DNA of 64,000 nucleotides from Acidimicrobiales bacterium (GCA_041394245.1 JAWKIR010000002.1:496001-560000); one strand, 5' to 3'; shown: positions 43,146 through 52,412, counted from the stretch's first letter. Notes: a model not told the origin generated them from the letters alone. Made by a program: numbers and translations.

Positions 43146-44135
43146 ATGCTCGACGATCGGAAAGCCGCCATCTTGTCGGCGGTCGTCCAGGAATACATCG
43201 AGACCGCCCAACCGGTCGGGTCGGGGCGTATCGCCGGCGCGCCCGGCGTTGCCGTCTCGTCCGCGACGGTGCGCAACGAAATGGCGGCGCTCGAGGAGCA
43301 GGGTTTCCTCGCCCAGCCTCACACGAGCGCAGGGCGAATCCCGACCGACAAGGGGTATCGATTCTTCGTCGATCGGCTGCGCTCGCTGGAGCCGGCTCTG
43401 GTGCCGTCCGATCGCGGTCGCGTGCGCGACTTCTTCGACGCCGTCGGCGGCGGCCTCGAGACGACGCTCGCGCGCACATCCGACCTGCTCACCTCGCTGA
43501 CCGATTGCACCGCAGTTGTCGTCGGCCCCAACGCGACCGCGGCAACGATCCGCAAGACCCAACTCGTCGACCTGTCGACCCACATCGCGATGGTGGTCGC
43601 CGTGATGTCCAACGGCGTGATCGAGAAGCGGACCGTCGAGGTCGCAACCGAGCTCACACCCGAGATCGTCGAGGATGCCGGTCGTCGCCTTGCGGCCGCA
43701 GTCGACGGCAAGACGCTCGGCGACATCGAGGGGGAGTCGTTCGGCTCCGACGACCCGCTGCTCGCAGCGGCGCTCGCCGCGCTGAGCGCGGCCGGCCGCG
43801 AGGCCGAGGTGTACGTCGGCGGCGCGTCCCGAGTGGCGTCGGCCTTCGAGGCCGTCGAGCAGGTGCGCGACATCCTGACGATCCTCGAGCAGCAGATCGT
43901 CGTGGTGTCGCTGATCAGCGATGTCCTCGACCGCGGGATGACGGTTGCGATCGGTGAGGAGACCGGGGTCGAGCCGCTCGCCGAGTGTTCGCTGGTGGTC
44001 GCGCCCTACGAGGTCGAGGGTGAGTTCGCCGGCACGATCGGTGTGCTCGGACCGACGCGGATGAACTACACCCAAGCCCTCGCCGCGGTCGCGGTGGTGA
44101 GCCGACGTCTCGGTAACGTGCTGAGCGAGGGCTGA
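43146..44135 (+). CDS. hrcA: heat-inducible transcription repressor HrcA
   Basis: A 329-residue HrcA, with an N-terminal winged helix (VSSATVRNEMAALEEQGFLAQPHTSAGRIPTDKGYR) and the GAF-like dimer domain. A TTG 3 bp before the ATG at 43146 could serve as an alternative start. The downstream dnaJ overlaps by TGATG. I looked for a CIRCE operator (TTAGCACTC-N9-GAGTGCTAA) in the 37 bp upstream and in the lepA end and see none, so autoregulation at this locus is not shown. Confidence 0.94.
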   Translation: MLDDRKAAILSAVVQEYIETAQPVGSGRIAGAPGVAVSSATVRNEMAALEEQGFLAQPHTSAGRIPTDKGYRFFVDRLRSLEPALVPSDRGRVRDFFDAVGGGLETTLARTSDLLTSLTDCTAVVVGPNATAATIRKTQLVDLSTHIAMVVAVMSNGVIEKRTVEVATELTPEIVEDAGRRLAAAVDGKTLGDIEGESFGSDDPLLAAALAALSAAGREAEVYVGGASRVASAFEAVEQVRDILTILEQQIVVVSLISDVLDRGMTVAIGEETGVEPLAECSLVVAPYEVEGEFAGTIGVLGPTRMNYTQALAAVAVVSRRLGNVLSEG

Positions 44136-45232
44136 TGGCTGACCACTACGAGACGCTCGGGGTCGATCCGAGCGCGACCGACGAAGAGATCAAGCGGGCC
44201 TACAAGAAGCTCGCGCGCAAGTATCACCCCGACCTGAACCCCGGCGATCCCGAAGCCGAGATCCGCTTCAAGGAGATCGGGGCGGCTTACGAGGTGCTCT
44301 CGGACCACGAGCGTCGCAGCCGATTCGACCGCTTCGGGACCGATCAGCCCCAGGGCGCCGACTTCGGTGCCGGCTTCGGCGACATCTTCGAGGCGTTCTT
44401 CGGCGGCAACATGGGCTTCGGCGGGGGCGGCGGCCGCAGTGGTCCGCCGCGGGGCGAAGATCTCGAGACCCATGTCGACCTCGAACTCGAAGACGTCGTG
44501 TTCGGTGGCGAGCGAGAGGTGACCATCCGCACCGCGGTGCGCTGCGAACCCTGCGACGGGTCGGGAGCTGCGGTCGGCACCTCGCCCGACACGTGCCGCG
44601 AATGCGGGGGAGCCGGTCAGGTCCGCCGGGTTCGGCAGTCGGTGCTCGGCCAGATGGTCACCGCGACCGCCTGCCCGAGCTGCGGAGGTCTCGGCAAGAC
44701 CATCGCCACGCCGTGCGGCATGTGCGAGGGGCAGGGGCGGACCATCGAACAGCGGACCTACTCGGTCGAGGTTCCCGCGGGAGTCGACGACGGTTCGACG
44801 CTGCGGTTGACCGGTCGTGGGGCCGCCGGTCCCCGCGGCGGCAGCAACGGCGACCTCTACGTCCACGTGCGCGTGCGCCCGCATCCGACGTTTCGGCGTG
44901 AGGCTGACGACCTCGTCCACGAGCTCCACGTGGCGTTCACCCAGGCAACGCTCGGCGCTCACATCGAGTACGAGACCCTCGATGGTCCCGAAGACCTGGT
45001 CGTTCCACGCGGCACCGAATCCGGAACCGAGTTTCGCCTGCGCGGTCGGGGCATCCCCCACGTGCGGGGGCGCGGTCGCGGCGACCTGCGGGTCAACATC
45101 GTCGTCGAGGTTCCCGACGACCTCGACCAGGCCCAGGAGGACCTCCTCCGTCAGTTGGCCGAGCTCCGCGGCGAGACGGTCGCCGAACCCGGCCAGAGTC
45201 TGTTCTCCCGGATCAGGTCCGCGTTCACGTGA
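44135..45232 (+). CDS. dnaJ: chaperone DnaJ
   Basis: A 365-residue type I DnaJ, co-chaperone of DnaK. J domain with the HPD motif (KYHPDLNPG), Gly/Phe region (FGAGFGDIFEAFFGGNMGFGG), and four zinc-binding CxxCxGxG-type repeats: CEPCDGSG, CRECGGAG, CPSCGGLG and CGMCEGQG. It is coupled to hrcA by TGATG and to rsmE by GTGA, forming the operon hrcA-dnaJ-rsmE. Confidence 0.97.
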   Translation: MADHYETLGVDPSATDEEIKRAYKKLARKYHPDLNPGDPEAEIRFKEIGAAYEVLSDHERRSRFDRFGTDQPQGADFGAGFGDIFEAFFGGNMGFGGGGGRSGPPRGEDLETHVDLELEDVVFGGEREVTIRTAVRCEPCDGSGAAVGTSPDTCRECGGAGQVRRVRQSVLGQMVTATACPSCGGLGKTIATPCGMCEGQGRTIEQRTYSVEVPAGVDDGSTLRLTGRGAAGPRGGSNGDLYVHVRVRPHPTFRREADDLVHELHVAFTQATLGAHIEYETLDGPEDLVVPRGTESGTEFRLRGRGIPHVRGRGRGDLRVNIVVEVPDDLDQAQEDLLRQLAELRGETVAEPGQSLFSRIRSAFT

Positions 45233-45921
45233 GCGGTGCCGATCCGGCCCCCGACGGATCACACGGCCCCCACGTGCTCGTCGACTCGGTCGAGTCGCCG
45301 CATCTGTCCGACGCTGATCGCCATCACCTCACACGGGTCCTCCGGGTGCGTGACGGCGATCCTCTGACCGTCGGCGACGGTGCGGGGAACTGGCGCCCTT
45401 GCCGCCTCGCCGCGGAGCCCGAGCCGGTCGAGCGGGTCTTCCACGTCGCCAAGCCGGAACCGGCGGTGGGAGTGGCGTTCGCGCTCATCAAGGGTGGTCG
45501 TCCCGAACTCGTGGTGCAGAAGCTCACCGAGCTCGGTGTGGACCGCATCGCGCCGTTCGTCGCCGACCGTTCGGTGGTGCAGTGGGACGAGGCGAAGGCG
45601 GCGAAGAACGGCGAGCGGTTCCGTCGAGTGGCTCGCGAGGCGGTCATGCAGTGCCGGCGGGCGTGGTTGCCCGACATCGACGAGGTCGTGCCGTTCGCGG
45701 CGGTCGTGGGCGAAGCGGGGGTCTGCATGGCGGACCGTGGAGGCGGCGCGCTGACCCTCGCCACGCCGCTGGTGATGATCGGCCCCGAGGGCGGGTGGAG
45801 CGACGCCGAGGCGGCTGCCGACGTGCCTCGGGTGCGGCTGGCCGAGCCGATCCTGCGGGCCGAGACGGCGGCGATCGCCGCCGGGGTTCTTCTCGGCGCA
45901 GCCCGGGCCACGCCCCGCTGA
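45229..45921 (+). CDS. rsmE: 16S rRNA m3U1498 methyltransferase
   Basis: A 230-residue RsmE, a SPOUT methyltransferase that methylates N3 of U1498 in 16S rRNA using AdoMet. It has the N-terminal PUA-like domain (HHLTRVLRVRDGDPLTVGDG) and the knot motifs MIGPEGGWSDAEA and LAEPILRAETAAIAA. GTG start overlapping the dnaJ stop. rsmE directly after dnaJ is a common arrangement. Confidence 0.95.
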   Translation: MSGADPAPDGSHGPHVLVDSVESPHLSDADRHHLTRVLRVRDGDPLTVGDGAGNWRPCRLAAEPEPVERVFHVAKPEPAVGVAFALIKGGRPELVVQKLTELGVDRIAPFVADRSVVQWDEAKAAKNGERFRRVAREAVMQCRRAWLPDIDEVVPFAAVVGEAGVCMADRGGGALTLATPLVMIGPEGGWSDAEAAADVPRVRLAEPILRAETAAIAAGVLLGAARATPR

Positions 45922-45978
45922 TCGGCACCGCCTGCGGTGAACGTTGCCACCATGGGCCGTTTGGCCTAGTGTCGCCGT

Positions 45979-45991
45979 TCACGGTGCGTAA
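45979..45991. promoter_or_regulatory. candidate BldD box upstream of bldD-like gene
   Basis: TCAC-GGTGC-GTAA fits the BldD operator consensus TNAC-N5-GTNA exactly and lies 53 bp upstream of the ATG of the BldD homologue. A longer inverted repeat GTGAACG/CGTTCAC (45937-45943 with 45976-45982) overlaps it. BldD in Streptomyces represses its own promoter, so autoregulation is likely. A single six-base match in 120 bp can also arise by chance. Confidence 0.5.
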
Positions 45992-46044
45992 CCACGCGGT
46001 CTCTGGATGTGGGTACCGCAGCCGTGCGGGGAAGGGTTTGGCGA

Positions 46045-46581
46045 ATGTCAGAAACGAACATGACGCAGGAGTACAGCAAGCGCGTCGGCGATCGCTTGCG
46101 TGCCATTCGGCGCCAGAAGCGATTGTCGCTCCAGGAAGTCGAAGCTGCGTCGGCGCAGGAGTTCAAGGCGTCGGTGTTGGGCGCCTACGAGCGAGGTGAG
46201 CGGGCGATCTCCGTACCTCGACTGCAACGCCTGGCCCGCTTCTACAACGTTCCGGTCGATCAGTTGCTGCCGGCTGATGTCGGTCCGAGCTTCGGCCTCG
46301 CCCCGGCCACCGAAACCGTCATCGACCTCACCGACCGGCCGGGCCGCCGCGAGGGCGAGTCGATCACCATCGATCTCACCCGCCTCGAGAAGCTGTCGGG
46401 CCCCGAGGCCGAGATGCTCAATCGCTATCTGACGATGATCCAGGTGCAGCGTCAGGACTTCAACGGTCGCGTGCTCACGATCCGGGCCAACGACCTCCAG
46501 GCATTGGCGGCCATTCTCGGCACCGGTGTCGACGGCGCCGGGCCTCGCCTCCACGATCTCGGTCTGAGCTACCAGCCCTGA
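46045..46581 (+). CDS. bldD: BldD-like c-di-GMP-responsive regulator
   Basis: A 178-residue homologue of Streptomyces BldD. The N-terminal XRE helix-turn-helix (about 8-75: RLRAIRRQKRLSLQEVE, VLGAYERGERAISVPRLQRLA) is followed by a linker and a C-terminal domain (about 106-160: ITIDLTRLEKLSGPEAE). The cyclic-di-GMP signature RXD-X8-RXXD is met by Arg136-Gln-Asp138 and Arg147-Ala-Asn-Asp150. ATG 46045 is chosen over an upstream frame at 46009 that lacks homology. It would act as a c-di-GMP-dependent repressor of developmental or envelope genes. Confidence 0.85.
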   Translation: MSETNMTQEYSKRVGDRLRAIRRQKRLSLQEVEAASAQEFKASVLGAYERGERAISVPRLQRLARFYNVPVDQLLPADVGPSFGLAPATETVIDLTDRPGRREGESITIDLTRLEKLSGPEAEMLNRYLTMIQVQRQDFNGRVLTIRANDLQALAAILGTGVDGAGPRLHDLGLSYQP

Positions 46582-46587
46582 CCCCGG

Positions 46588-47316
46588 TCACGGGAGCAGC
46601 AGCACCGTTCCCGGGTGGATCAGGTCGGGATCGGGACCGATCGCGCCCCGATTCAGTGCGATGACGGACTGCCAGTAGCGGGTCACCGACTCGTCGTCGG
46701 TGGGGTCGCCGCGTTCGGCCAGGGTCTCCTCGGCCACCCGCCACAGATGATCGCCCCGCTGGACGAGCCAGGTTTCGGCTGCGGCCGGCGCGGTGTCGGG
46801 CTCGACGTCCGCGACCGGCGAGGCCGCACCCGCGACGACCGAAGGGCCGAGATCCTGCAGGAGCGCGGGTTCCGACTCGGGTTCGGTGTCGGCCGGCCCG
46901 AGGTCGTGCAGCAGGGGCGGCGGGTCGGCGGCGAGGGTGCCGGCCGGTGCCGACGCGCCGACCACGACGGCGGACGCAAACGCGACGCGGCGGATCGCTA
47001 GCGGGGCCGCTCGGTGCCAGGCTCGCACCGCCGGCCGCCAGCGGACCGCGGTGGCGAACGCGCCGAAGGCGGTGACGGCGAGGATCCACGCGGTGAACGC
47101 GAGGGCGACATGGCGCAGGAGCGACATCGTCGCCGACGCAGTGCCGACCGCCTCCCACCATGTCGTGAACTGGTCGGCTCGGGTCGGGGGAGACGGGATC
47201 GGCAGCGCGATGAGGGTGACGAGGACGACGAGGGCGATCGCAGCCAGGCCGGCAAGGCGCCCGACCGCGGCTCGGTCTGCGCCGGTGGTGCTGGTGGTCG
47301 TGGTCGAGTGGCGCAT
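46588..47316 (-). CDS. LysM domain membrane protein
   Basis: A 242-residue protein with three hydrophobic segments in the first 130 residues (AIALVVLVTLIALPIPSP, VALAFTAWILAVTAFGAF, VAFASAVVVGASAPAG), an acidic Pro/Ala linker and a C-terminal LysM module (ETWLVQRGDHLWRVAEETLAERG, IALNRGAIGPDPDLIHPGTVLLLP). The domain order is that of actinobacterial peptidoglycan-binding proteins. The ATG at 47316 overlaps the TGA of the pseudokinase by one base, so the pair is co-expressed and may form one envelope sensor. Confidence 0.78.
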   Translation of the reverse strand: MRHSTTTTSTTGADRAAVGRLAGLAAIALVVLVTLIALPIPSPPTRADQFTTWWEAVGTASATMSLLRHVALAFTAWILAVTAFGAFATAVRWRPAVRAWHRAAPLAIRRVAFASAVVVGASAPAGTLAADPPPLLHDLGPADTEPESEPALLQDLGPSVVAGAASPVADVEPDTAPAAAETWLVQRGDHLWRVAEETLAERGDPTDDESVTRYWQSVIALNRGAIGPDPDLIHPGTVLLLP

Positions 47317-48452
47317 CAGGCCTCCGGGGTGAAGAGGTGGGAGCCGTCTGGCTCGAGTACGCGGAGCCGATGACAGCCGTCGTCCTCGACCGCTTCGAGG
47401 TCGATGGCGGCGGGTTCGACGCTGGTGGCGACGGCCGCGAGGGCCGACCCTGGCTCCGGCCAGCGGTCGAAGACGGCCACCGTGCGATCGGCGATTCGTA
47501 GCAGCGCCGGTGTCGCGATTCCGTCGCAGTCCCAGTCGCCGAGCACTGCGATGTCGCCGGGCGCGCCGAGTCCGTAGCGTCGGCCGTCGTGGACGAACTC
47601 GACGCCGAGTTCCGGCCCGGTCGTCGTGGGCGGGGTCGTGGACGGGGTCGGGGTCGTGGTTGTCGTCGGGGTCGTGGGCGGGGCGGAGGCGGTGCTGGTC
47701 GTCGCGCTCGCCTCTCGCTCGGTCGTGGTTGGTGGTGCGGAGCCGGGCGGGGTGGACACCGAGAGGGTCTGCTCGTCCGATGCGTCTCCCGGTGAGCCGA
47801 GGAGCAGCGCCAGTCCGCCGATGACCAGGACGGTGAGGCAGGCCACCAGCACGACCCTCGGCGGGAGGTGGGGACGGCGGCGTGACGCAGACCGGGTCGG
47901 CGTCTGCCCGGCCAGCGACGCGAGAGCCGCTGCGAGATCGCGAGCGGTCAGCTCGTCCGATGTCGCCTGTCGGGCGAGGTCGTCGAGCTCGCGTCGCAGA
48001 TCGTCGGGTGCGGCCGCAGAGAGGTCGCGGACGATGCCGGCGAGCGCCACGAGGTCGTCGCGTTCGGTGGCGGGGTCGAGCGGTCGGGCATCGGCGAGCC
48101 CGCACAGGATCGGAAGTCGATCACGGTCGACCACGATGTGTTCGGCGACGAGCGCGCCGTGGCTCGTGCCCGACTCGTGGAGATCCGCGACCGTCGAGGC
48201 GACGCGGGACAGTCCGTCGACGATGTGGTCGCCGGTGGAGGGAGGTGTGCGGGCCCAGGTGTCGGTGCCGATGTAGGCGGTCTGGAGTTCGGCCTGCTCG
48301 CCGTCGACGAAGGCGACGAGGCGAACGATCCCGGGGTGGTCGAGCCTTGCGAGCAGTTCGGCCTCGTTGCGACGCCGATGCGGGTCGTCGGGGTCGGCTC
48401 GCTTGACGGCGATGAGTTCGTCGCCGCGGCGTCCGACGGTGATGCCGCTCAT
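47316..48452 (-). CDS. membrane-anchored pseudokinase
   Basis: A 378-residue protein. Residues 1-190 have a Ser/Thr kinase-like fold with the ATP-site Lys17 (IAVKRA) and the alphaC Glu30 (RRRNEAELL), but the catalytic loop HRDLKPEN is replaced by SHGALVAEHI and DFG by GLADA, so it should be inactive. One membrane helix (RVVLVACLTVLVIGGLALLLG), a Thr/Pro linker and an extracellular domain with GDIAVLGDWDCDGIATPALL, like an FG-GAP repeat. ATG 48452 is preferred; 48491 is possible. A scaffold or receptor role is likely. Confidence 0.7.
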   Translation of the reverse strand: MSGITVGRRGDELIAVKRADPDDPHRRRNEAELLARLDHPGIVRLVAFVDGEQAELQTAYIGTDTWARTPPSTGDHIVDGLSRVASTVADLHESGTSHGALVAEHIVVDRDRLPILCGLADARPLDPATERDDLVALAGIVRDLSAAAPDDLRRELDDLARQATSDELTARDLAAALASLAGQTPTRSASRRRPHLPPRVVLVACLTVLVIGGLALLLGSPGDASDEQTLSVSTPPGSAPPTTTEREASATTSTASAPPTTPTTTTTPTPSTTPPTTTGPELGVEFVHDGRRYGLGAPGDIAVLGDWDCDGIATPALLRIADRTVAVFDRWPEPGSALAAVATSVEPAAIDLEAVEDDGCHRLRVLEPDGSHLFTPEA

Positions 48453-48569
48453 GAGGGGGCCGACGTGGTGTCCATGTACATGAAATAGCATGAAAGCTAT
48501 ACGAAGGCAACCACGTGGGGTGCCGTGCGTCATCAGGGGTCATGGCAGCCGGACCGGTAGCCTGTGCAG

Positions 48570-49970
48570 ATGTCGTCGCCCCGAGTCGTTGCGGTCGAGC
48601 CGGGTTCGCCGGCAGCACGCGCCGGTATTCGCGCGGACGACGAGATCAGGGCGATCGATGGCGAGGTCCCCCGAGATGTGATCCGCTGGCAGATCCTCAC
48701 CGACGAGCCCGAGGTGCACCTGTCGCTGGATCGCGCCGGTACGCGGATCGAGACCGTCGTCCACAAGGCCGACGGCGAACCGCTCGGCGTGGAGGTGCAC
48801 GCTGCGGTCTTCGACAAGGTCCAGACCTGCGACAACCACTGCGAGTTCTGCTTCATCCACCAGCTCCCGAAGGGAATGCGTCGCTCCCTCTACCTGAAGG
48901 ACGACGACTATCGACTGTCGTTCCTCTACGGCAACTTCACGACGCTCACCCGCTTCACCGAACTCGACCTGGAGCGCGTCATCACCGAACGGCTGTCGCC
49001 GCTCCACGTGTCGATCCACGCGACCGACCCGGAGATCCGGGCCGACATCCTCCGGAATCGTCGTGGAGCGGTGTCGCTGCGCTGGCTCCGGGCGCTCCTC
49101 GATGCCGACATCGAGGTGCACGGCCAGGTCGTGGTCTGTCCGGGTCTCAACGACGGTGACGTTCTCGACGACACCCTGGCGGGCGTGCTCGAGCGGTTCT
49201 CGGAGCTCGCGACCGTGTGTGTGGTTCCCCTCGGGGTCTCGCAGTTCAACACCCAGGAGCGCATGCGGCCCCACACCCTCGCCGAGGCGGAGCGCGTGGT
49301 CGACATCGTCGAGTCGTGGCAGGCGACCTTTCTCGAGGCGGTCGGGCGACGCGTCGTGTTCGCCGCCGACGAGTACTACCTGCTCGCCCAACGCCCCTTC
49401 CCGCCCGCCGAGGTCTACGAGGACTTCCCGATGCACGAGGACGGGATCGGGATGGCCCGCACCCTCGAAGCGGAGTTCCTCGACCCGACCGCAGAGCCCA
49501 CCGGTACGCAGGCGGGCTTCTTCGCATGGGTCGACGGCGCTCCGGCGGAGGGATATCGCGCCCCTCGCACCGACTCTCCGGCGCTCGCGGTGTCAACGGG
49601 CGAGGCCGTGTCCGCACCGGTCGCGCTCAAGCCCCGTCGCGGCGCGCCCGTCGGCGTGCTCACCGGCACACTCGGCGCCCCGATCATCGAACCGCTGGTG
49701 GCTCAGGTGGGTCGCGACGACGTGCGGGTGATCCCGGTGCCCAACCACTACTTCGGCGGCAACATCGGGGTGACCGGTCTCATGGTCGGCGAAGACCTCG
49801 CCCGTGTCCTGGCCGAGGAACCCGAAGGCCATCGCTACGTCCTGCCCGATGTCTGCCTCAGTCGAGGAGTGTTCCTCGACGGCACCCGGCCCGAGGATCT
49901 TCCCCGGCCGGTCGAAGTGATTCCCACCGATGGTGCAGCACTGCGCCGCGCGCTGGAGGCAGCCCGATGA
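48570..49970 (+). CDS. DUF512 radical SAM protein with PDZ domain
   Basis: A 466-residue protein: N-terminal PDZ-like domain (VEPGSPAARAGIRADDEIRAIDG), the radical SAM motif CDNHCEFCF (CxxxCxxC) with a TIM-barrel segment and a DUF512 C-terminal domain (GTQAGFFAWVDGAP to VGVLTGTLGAPIIEPL). It overlaps der by ATGA; this pair is conserved in many Actinobacteria and Firmicutes. The reaction is unknown. GTG 48564 is an alternative start. Confidence 0.85.
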   Translation: MSSPRVVAVEPGSPAARAGIRADDEIRAIDGEVPRDVIRWQILTDEPEVHLSLDRAGTRIETVVHKADGEPLGVEVHAAVFDKVQTCDNHCEFCFIHQLPKGMRRSLYLKDDDYRLSFLYGNFTTLTRFTELDLERVITERLSPLHVSIHATDPEIRADILRNRRGAVSLRWLRALLDADIEVHGQVVVCPGLNDGDVLDDTLAGVLERFSELATVCVVPLGVSQFNTQERMRPHTLAEAERVVDIVESWQATFLEAVGRRVVFAADEYYLLAQRPFPPAEVYEDFPMHEDGIGMARTLEAEFLDPTAEPTGTQAGFFAWVDGAPAEGYRAPRTDSPALAVSTGEAVSAPVALKPRRGAPVGVLTGTLGAPIIEPLVAQVGRDDVRVIPVPNHYFGGNIGVTGLMVGEDLARVLAEEPEGHRYVLPDVCLSRGVFLDGTRPEDLPRPVEVIPTDGAALRRALEAAR

Positions 49971-51280
49971 GCAAACCCGTCGTCGCGATCGTCGGCCGAC
50001 CCAACGTCGGCAAGTCGACCCTGGTCAACCGCATCCTCGGTCGCCGAGAGGCGATCGTCGAGGAGCGTCCCGGCGTCACCCGCGACCGCAAGGAAGTGGA
50101 GTGCGAATGGCTCGGCCACCACTTCCGCCTGCTCGACACCGGTGGCTGGATGAACGACGGCGACGAACTCGACGACAAGGTCACCGCCCAGAGCGAGCAG
50201 GCCATGAAGGACGCCGATGTCGTGCTTTTCGTGCTCGACTCGACGGTCGGGGTCACGCCCGACGACGAACAGGTCGCCAACCTGCTGCGACGTTCGCCGA
50301 TCCCGGTGCTGGTCGTGGCCAACAAGGTCGACGACTCGAGCCATGAGGCCGCAGTGTGGGAACTCCTGGGGCTCGGCATGGGCGATCCGTTCCCCGTCAG
50401 TGCCCTGCACGGGCGCGGCACCGGCGACCTTCTCGACGCGCTGATCGCCGTGCTGCCCCCGGGAAGCGACGAGATCGATGTCGACGAAGAGCTCGATGCC
50501 GACGACGAGAAGATGTATTCGGTGAGCCTCGTGGGACGACCCAACGTCGGGAAGTCGACACTCTTCAACCGGCTCATCGGTGAGGAGCGATCCGTCGTCC
50601 ACGACCGTCCGGGCACGACCCGCGACGCGATCGACACCATCGTCGAGACCGACAGCGGGCCGATCAAGTTCATCGACACCGCGGGGATGCGCCGCAAGTC
50701 CCGCATCGACGAGGACACCGAGTACTACTCGACGGTGCGGGCGCTGAAAGCGGTCGACAAGTCCGACGTCGCCCTCCTCGTGATCGACGCAACGGTCGGC
50801 ATCACCCATCAGGACCAGCGTCTCGCCGAACGGGTCGACGGCGCCGGTTGTCCCATCGTGATCCTGCTCAACAAGTGGGAACTGCTGAACACCGAGCAGC
50901 GGGAGAAGATCGCCGACGACGTCGAACGAAAGCTGTCGTTCCTCGCCGATCCGCCGGTGCTGCGTATCAGCGCCCTCACGGGAAAGGGAGTGAACCGGCT
51001 CTGGCCGGCGCTCCAGACGGCCGTGGGGGAGTATCGGACCCGCATTCCGACCCGTGAGGTCAACAAGGTGATCCGCGCTGCGCAAGCGGCCCAACCCGCT
51101 CCCCACGGCGCGCGGGTGCTGTACGCGACGCAGGGGGCGACGGATCCGCCCACCTTCACCCTGTTCGCGAACCGTGAAGTGCCGGTGACCTACATGCGCT
51201 ATCTCGAGCGCTCGCTGCGGGAGGCGTTCTCCCTCGGATCGACCCCGATCAAGCTGCGGGTCCGAAAGCGCAGCGACTGA
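49967..51280 (+). CDS. der: ribosome assembly GTPase Der (EngA)
   Basis: A 437-residue double GTPase for 50S assembly. The two G domains each have GRPNVGKST (about residues 10 and 188) with their own G3 (DTGG, DTAGM) and G4 (NKVD, NKWE), joined by an acidic linker (EIDVDEELDADDEK) and followed by a KH-like domain (about 355-437). ATGA coupling to the DUF512 gene. Confidence 0.97.
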   Translation: MSKPVVAIVGRPNVGKSTLVNRILGRREAIVEERPGVTRDRKEVECEWLGHHFRLLDTGGWMNDGDELDDKVTAQSEQAMKDADVVLFVLDSTVGVTPDDEQVANLLRRSPIPVLVVANKVDDSSHEAAVWELLGLGMGDPFPVSALHGRGTGDLLDALIAVLPPGSDEIDVDEELDADDEKMYSVSLVGRPNVGKSTLFNRLIGEERSVVHDRPGTTRDAIDTIVETDSGPIKFIDTAGMRRKSRIDEDTEYYSTVRALKAVDKSDVALLVIDATVGITHQDQRLAERVDGAGCPIVILLNKWELLNTEQREKIADDVERKLSFLADPPVLRISALTGKGVNRLWPALQTAVGEYRTRIPTREVNKVIRAAQAAQPAPHGARVLYATQGATDPPTFTLFANREVPVTYMRYLERSLREAFSLGSTPIKLRVRKRSD

Positions 51281-51329
51281 GCGCTACCATTCTTTCACCC
51301 AGGACACCGCCGACCCCCGAGGAGGCCTG

Positions 51330-52412
51330 ATGAGCAGCATCGTTCTCGGCGTTCTCGCCGTGATCTCGGCCGTCGCCGCCGGCGTCTACGCCCACTCTGC
51401 TCGCCTTCGTCGGCGCCTGGTGCATCTGGTCGACAGCGATCCGAGCGTCGATCGCGAAGCTCATTCGCTCGCGTTCGCCTCGTACCGCAAGGAAGCCCAC
51501 ACCTCGATCTTCTATGGGCTGCTCGCCCTGGCGTCGGTCGTGGTTGCAGTGGCGGGTGGCGGTGAGTCCGTCACGGCGGTCTTCGGCGTGCTGATCATTC
51601 CGGCGGCCGCAGCCCTGTGGTGGTCGCGCAGTTCGAGCCGGGAAGCCCGCATGGCCCGCAACCGCTACGACCTCGAGCGGCGGGCCGGCGAGGCGCTGGA
51701 GCAGGAGCAGCTCGCGCCGAAGGCGTGGGCCGCCCGACTGGCGCCCGAAGAGGTGCCCGACTTCAGCGGGTTCGAGATCGGCCGGGTCTACCAGGCCGGT
51801 TCGGGCCTCATGGCCGGCGACTTCTTCGACGTGCATCGCGTCGGCCCCACCCGTGTCGCCGCGGTGATCGGCGATGTCGCGGGCCACGGCATCGAGTCGT
51901 CGATCACTGCATTCCAGGCGAAGTACCTGCTCAGGGTATTCCTGCGACAGTTCCGCGACCCGGCCCAGGCCTTCGAGGAGCTCAACGCCCAGCTGGCGGC
52001 CGGCGATCGCCACGAGGAGTTCATCTCCGCCGCGGTCATCGTGTTCGACACCGAGGCCGGCACCCTGCGCTACGCCTCGGCCGGGCACCCTGCCGTCTTC
52101 TTGTTCCAGGAGGACGGCACCAAGCCGCTGCGCTCCACCGGACCGCTGCTGATGCTCGATCCGAAGGCGCACTACTTCTCCCGCGAGATCCCGATGGAGA
52201 GCGGCGACCTCGTGGTCATGTACACCGACGGTCTCGCCGAAGCCCGGGCCGGCAACTCCCTGTTCGGTGAGGAGCGCATCATCAAGACGGCGGAGCGGGA
52301 GCTCAACGCTGCCCCCGACGTGCTGTGCAAGGCGCTGCTCGACGCCGCGAAGGATCACGCCGGCGGGGTGATCGACGACGACACCGCCATCATGGCGATC
52401 CGTCGAGACTGA
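51330..52412 (+). CDS. membrane PP2C (SpoIIE/RsbU-type) phosphatase
   Basis: A 360-residue protein with two N-terminal membrane helices (about 1-22 and 60-95), a short coiled-coil linker and a C-terminal SpoIIE-like PP2C phosphatase: GDFFDVHRV, VIGDVAGHGIESSITAF, LRYASAGHPAVFL, VVMYTDGLAEAR and GGVIDDDTAIMAI carry the metal-binding Asp and Gly residues. Such enzymes dephosphorylate anti-anti-sigma factors in partner-switching systems; no partner is adjacent. GAGGAGG stands before the ATG. Confidence 0.87.
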   Translation: MSSIVLGVLAVISAVAAGVYAHSARLRRRLVHLVDSDPSVDREAHSLAFASYRKEAHTSIFYGLLALASVVVAVAGGGESVTAVFGVLIIPAAAALWWSRSSSREARMARNRYDLERRAGEALEQEQLAPKAWAARLAPEEVPDFSGFEIGRVYQAGSGLMAGDFFDVHRVGPTRVAAVIGDVAGHGIESSITAFQAKYLLRVFLRQFRDPAQAFEELNAQLAAGDRHEEFISAAVIVFDTEAGTLRYASAGHPAVFLFQEDGTKPLRSTGPLLMLDPKAHYFSREIPMESGDLVVMYTDGLAEARAGNSLFGEERIIKTAERELNAAPDVLCKALLDAAKDHAGGVIDDDTAIMAIRRD

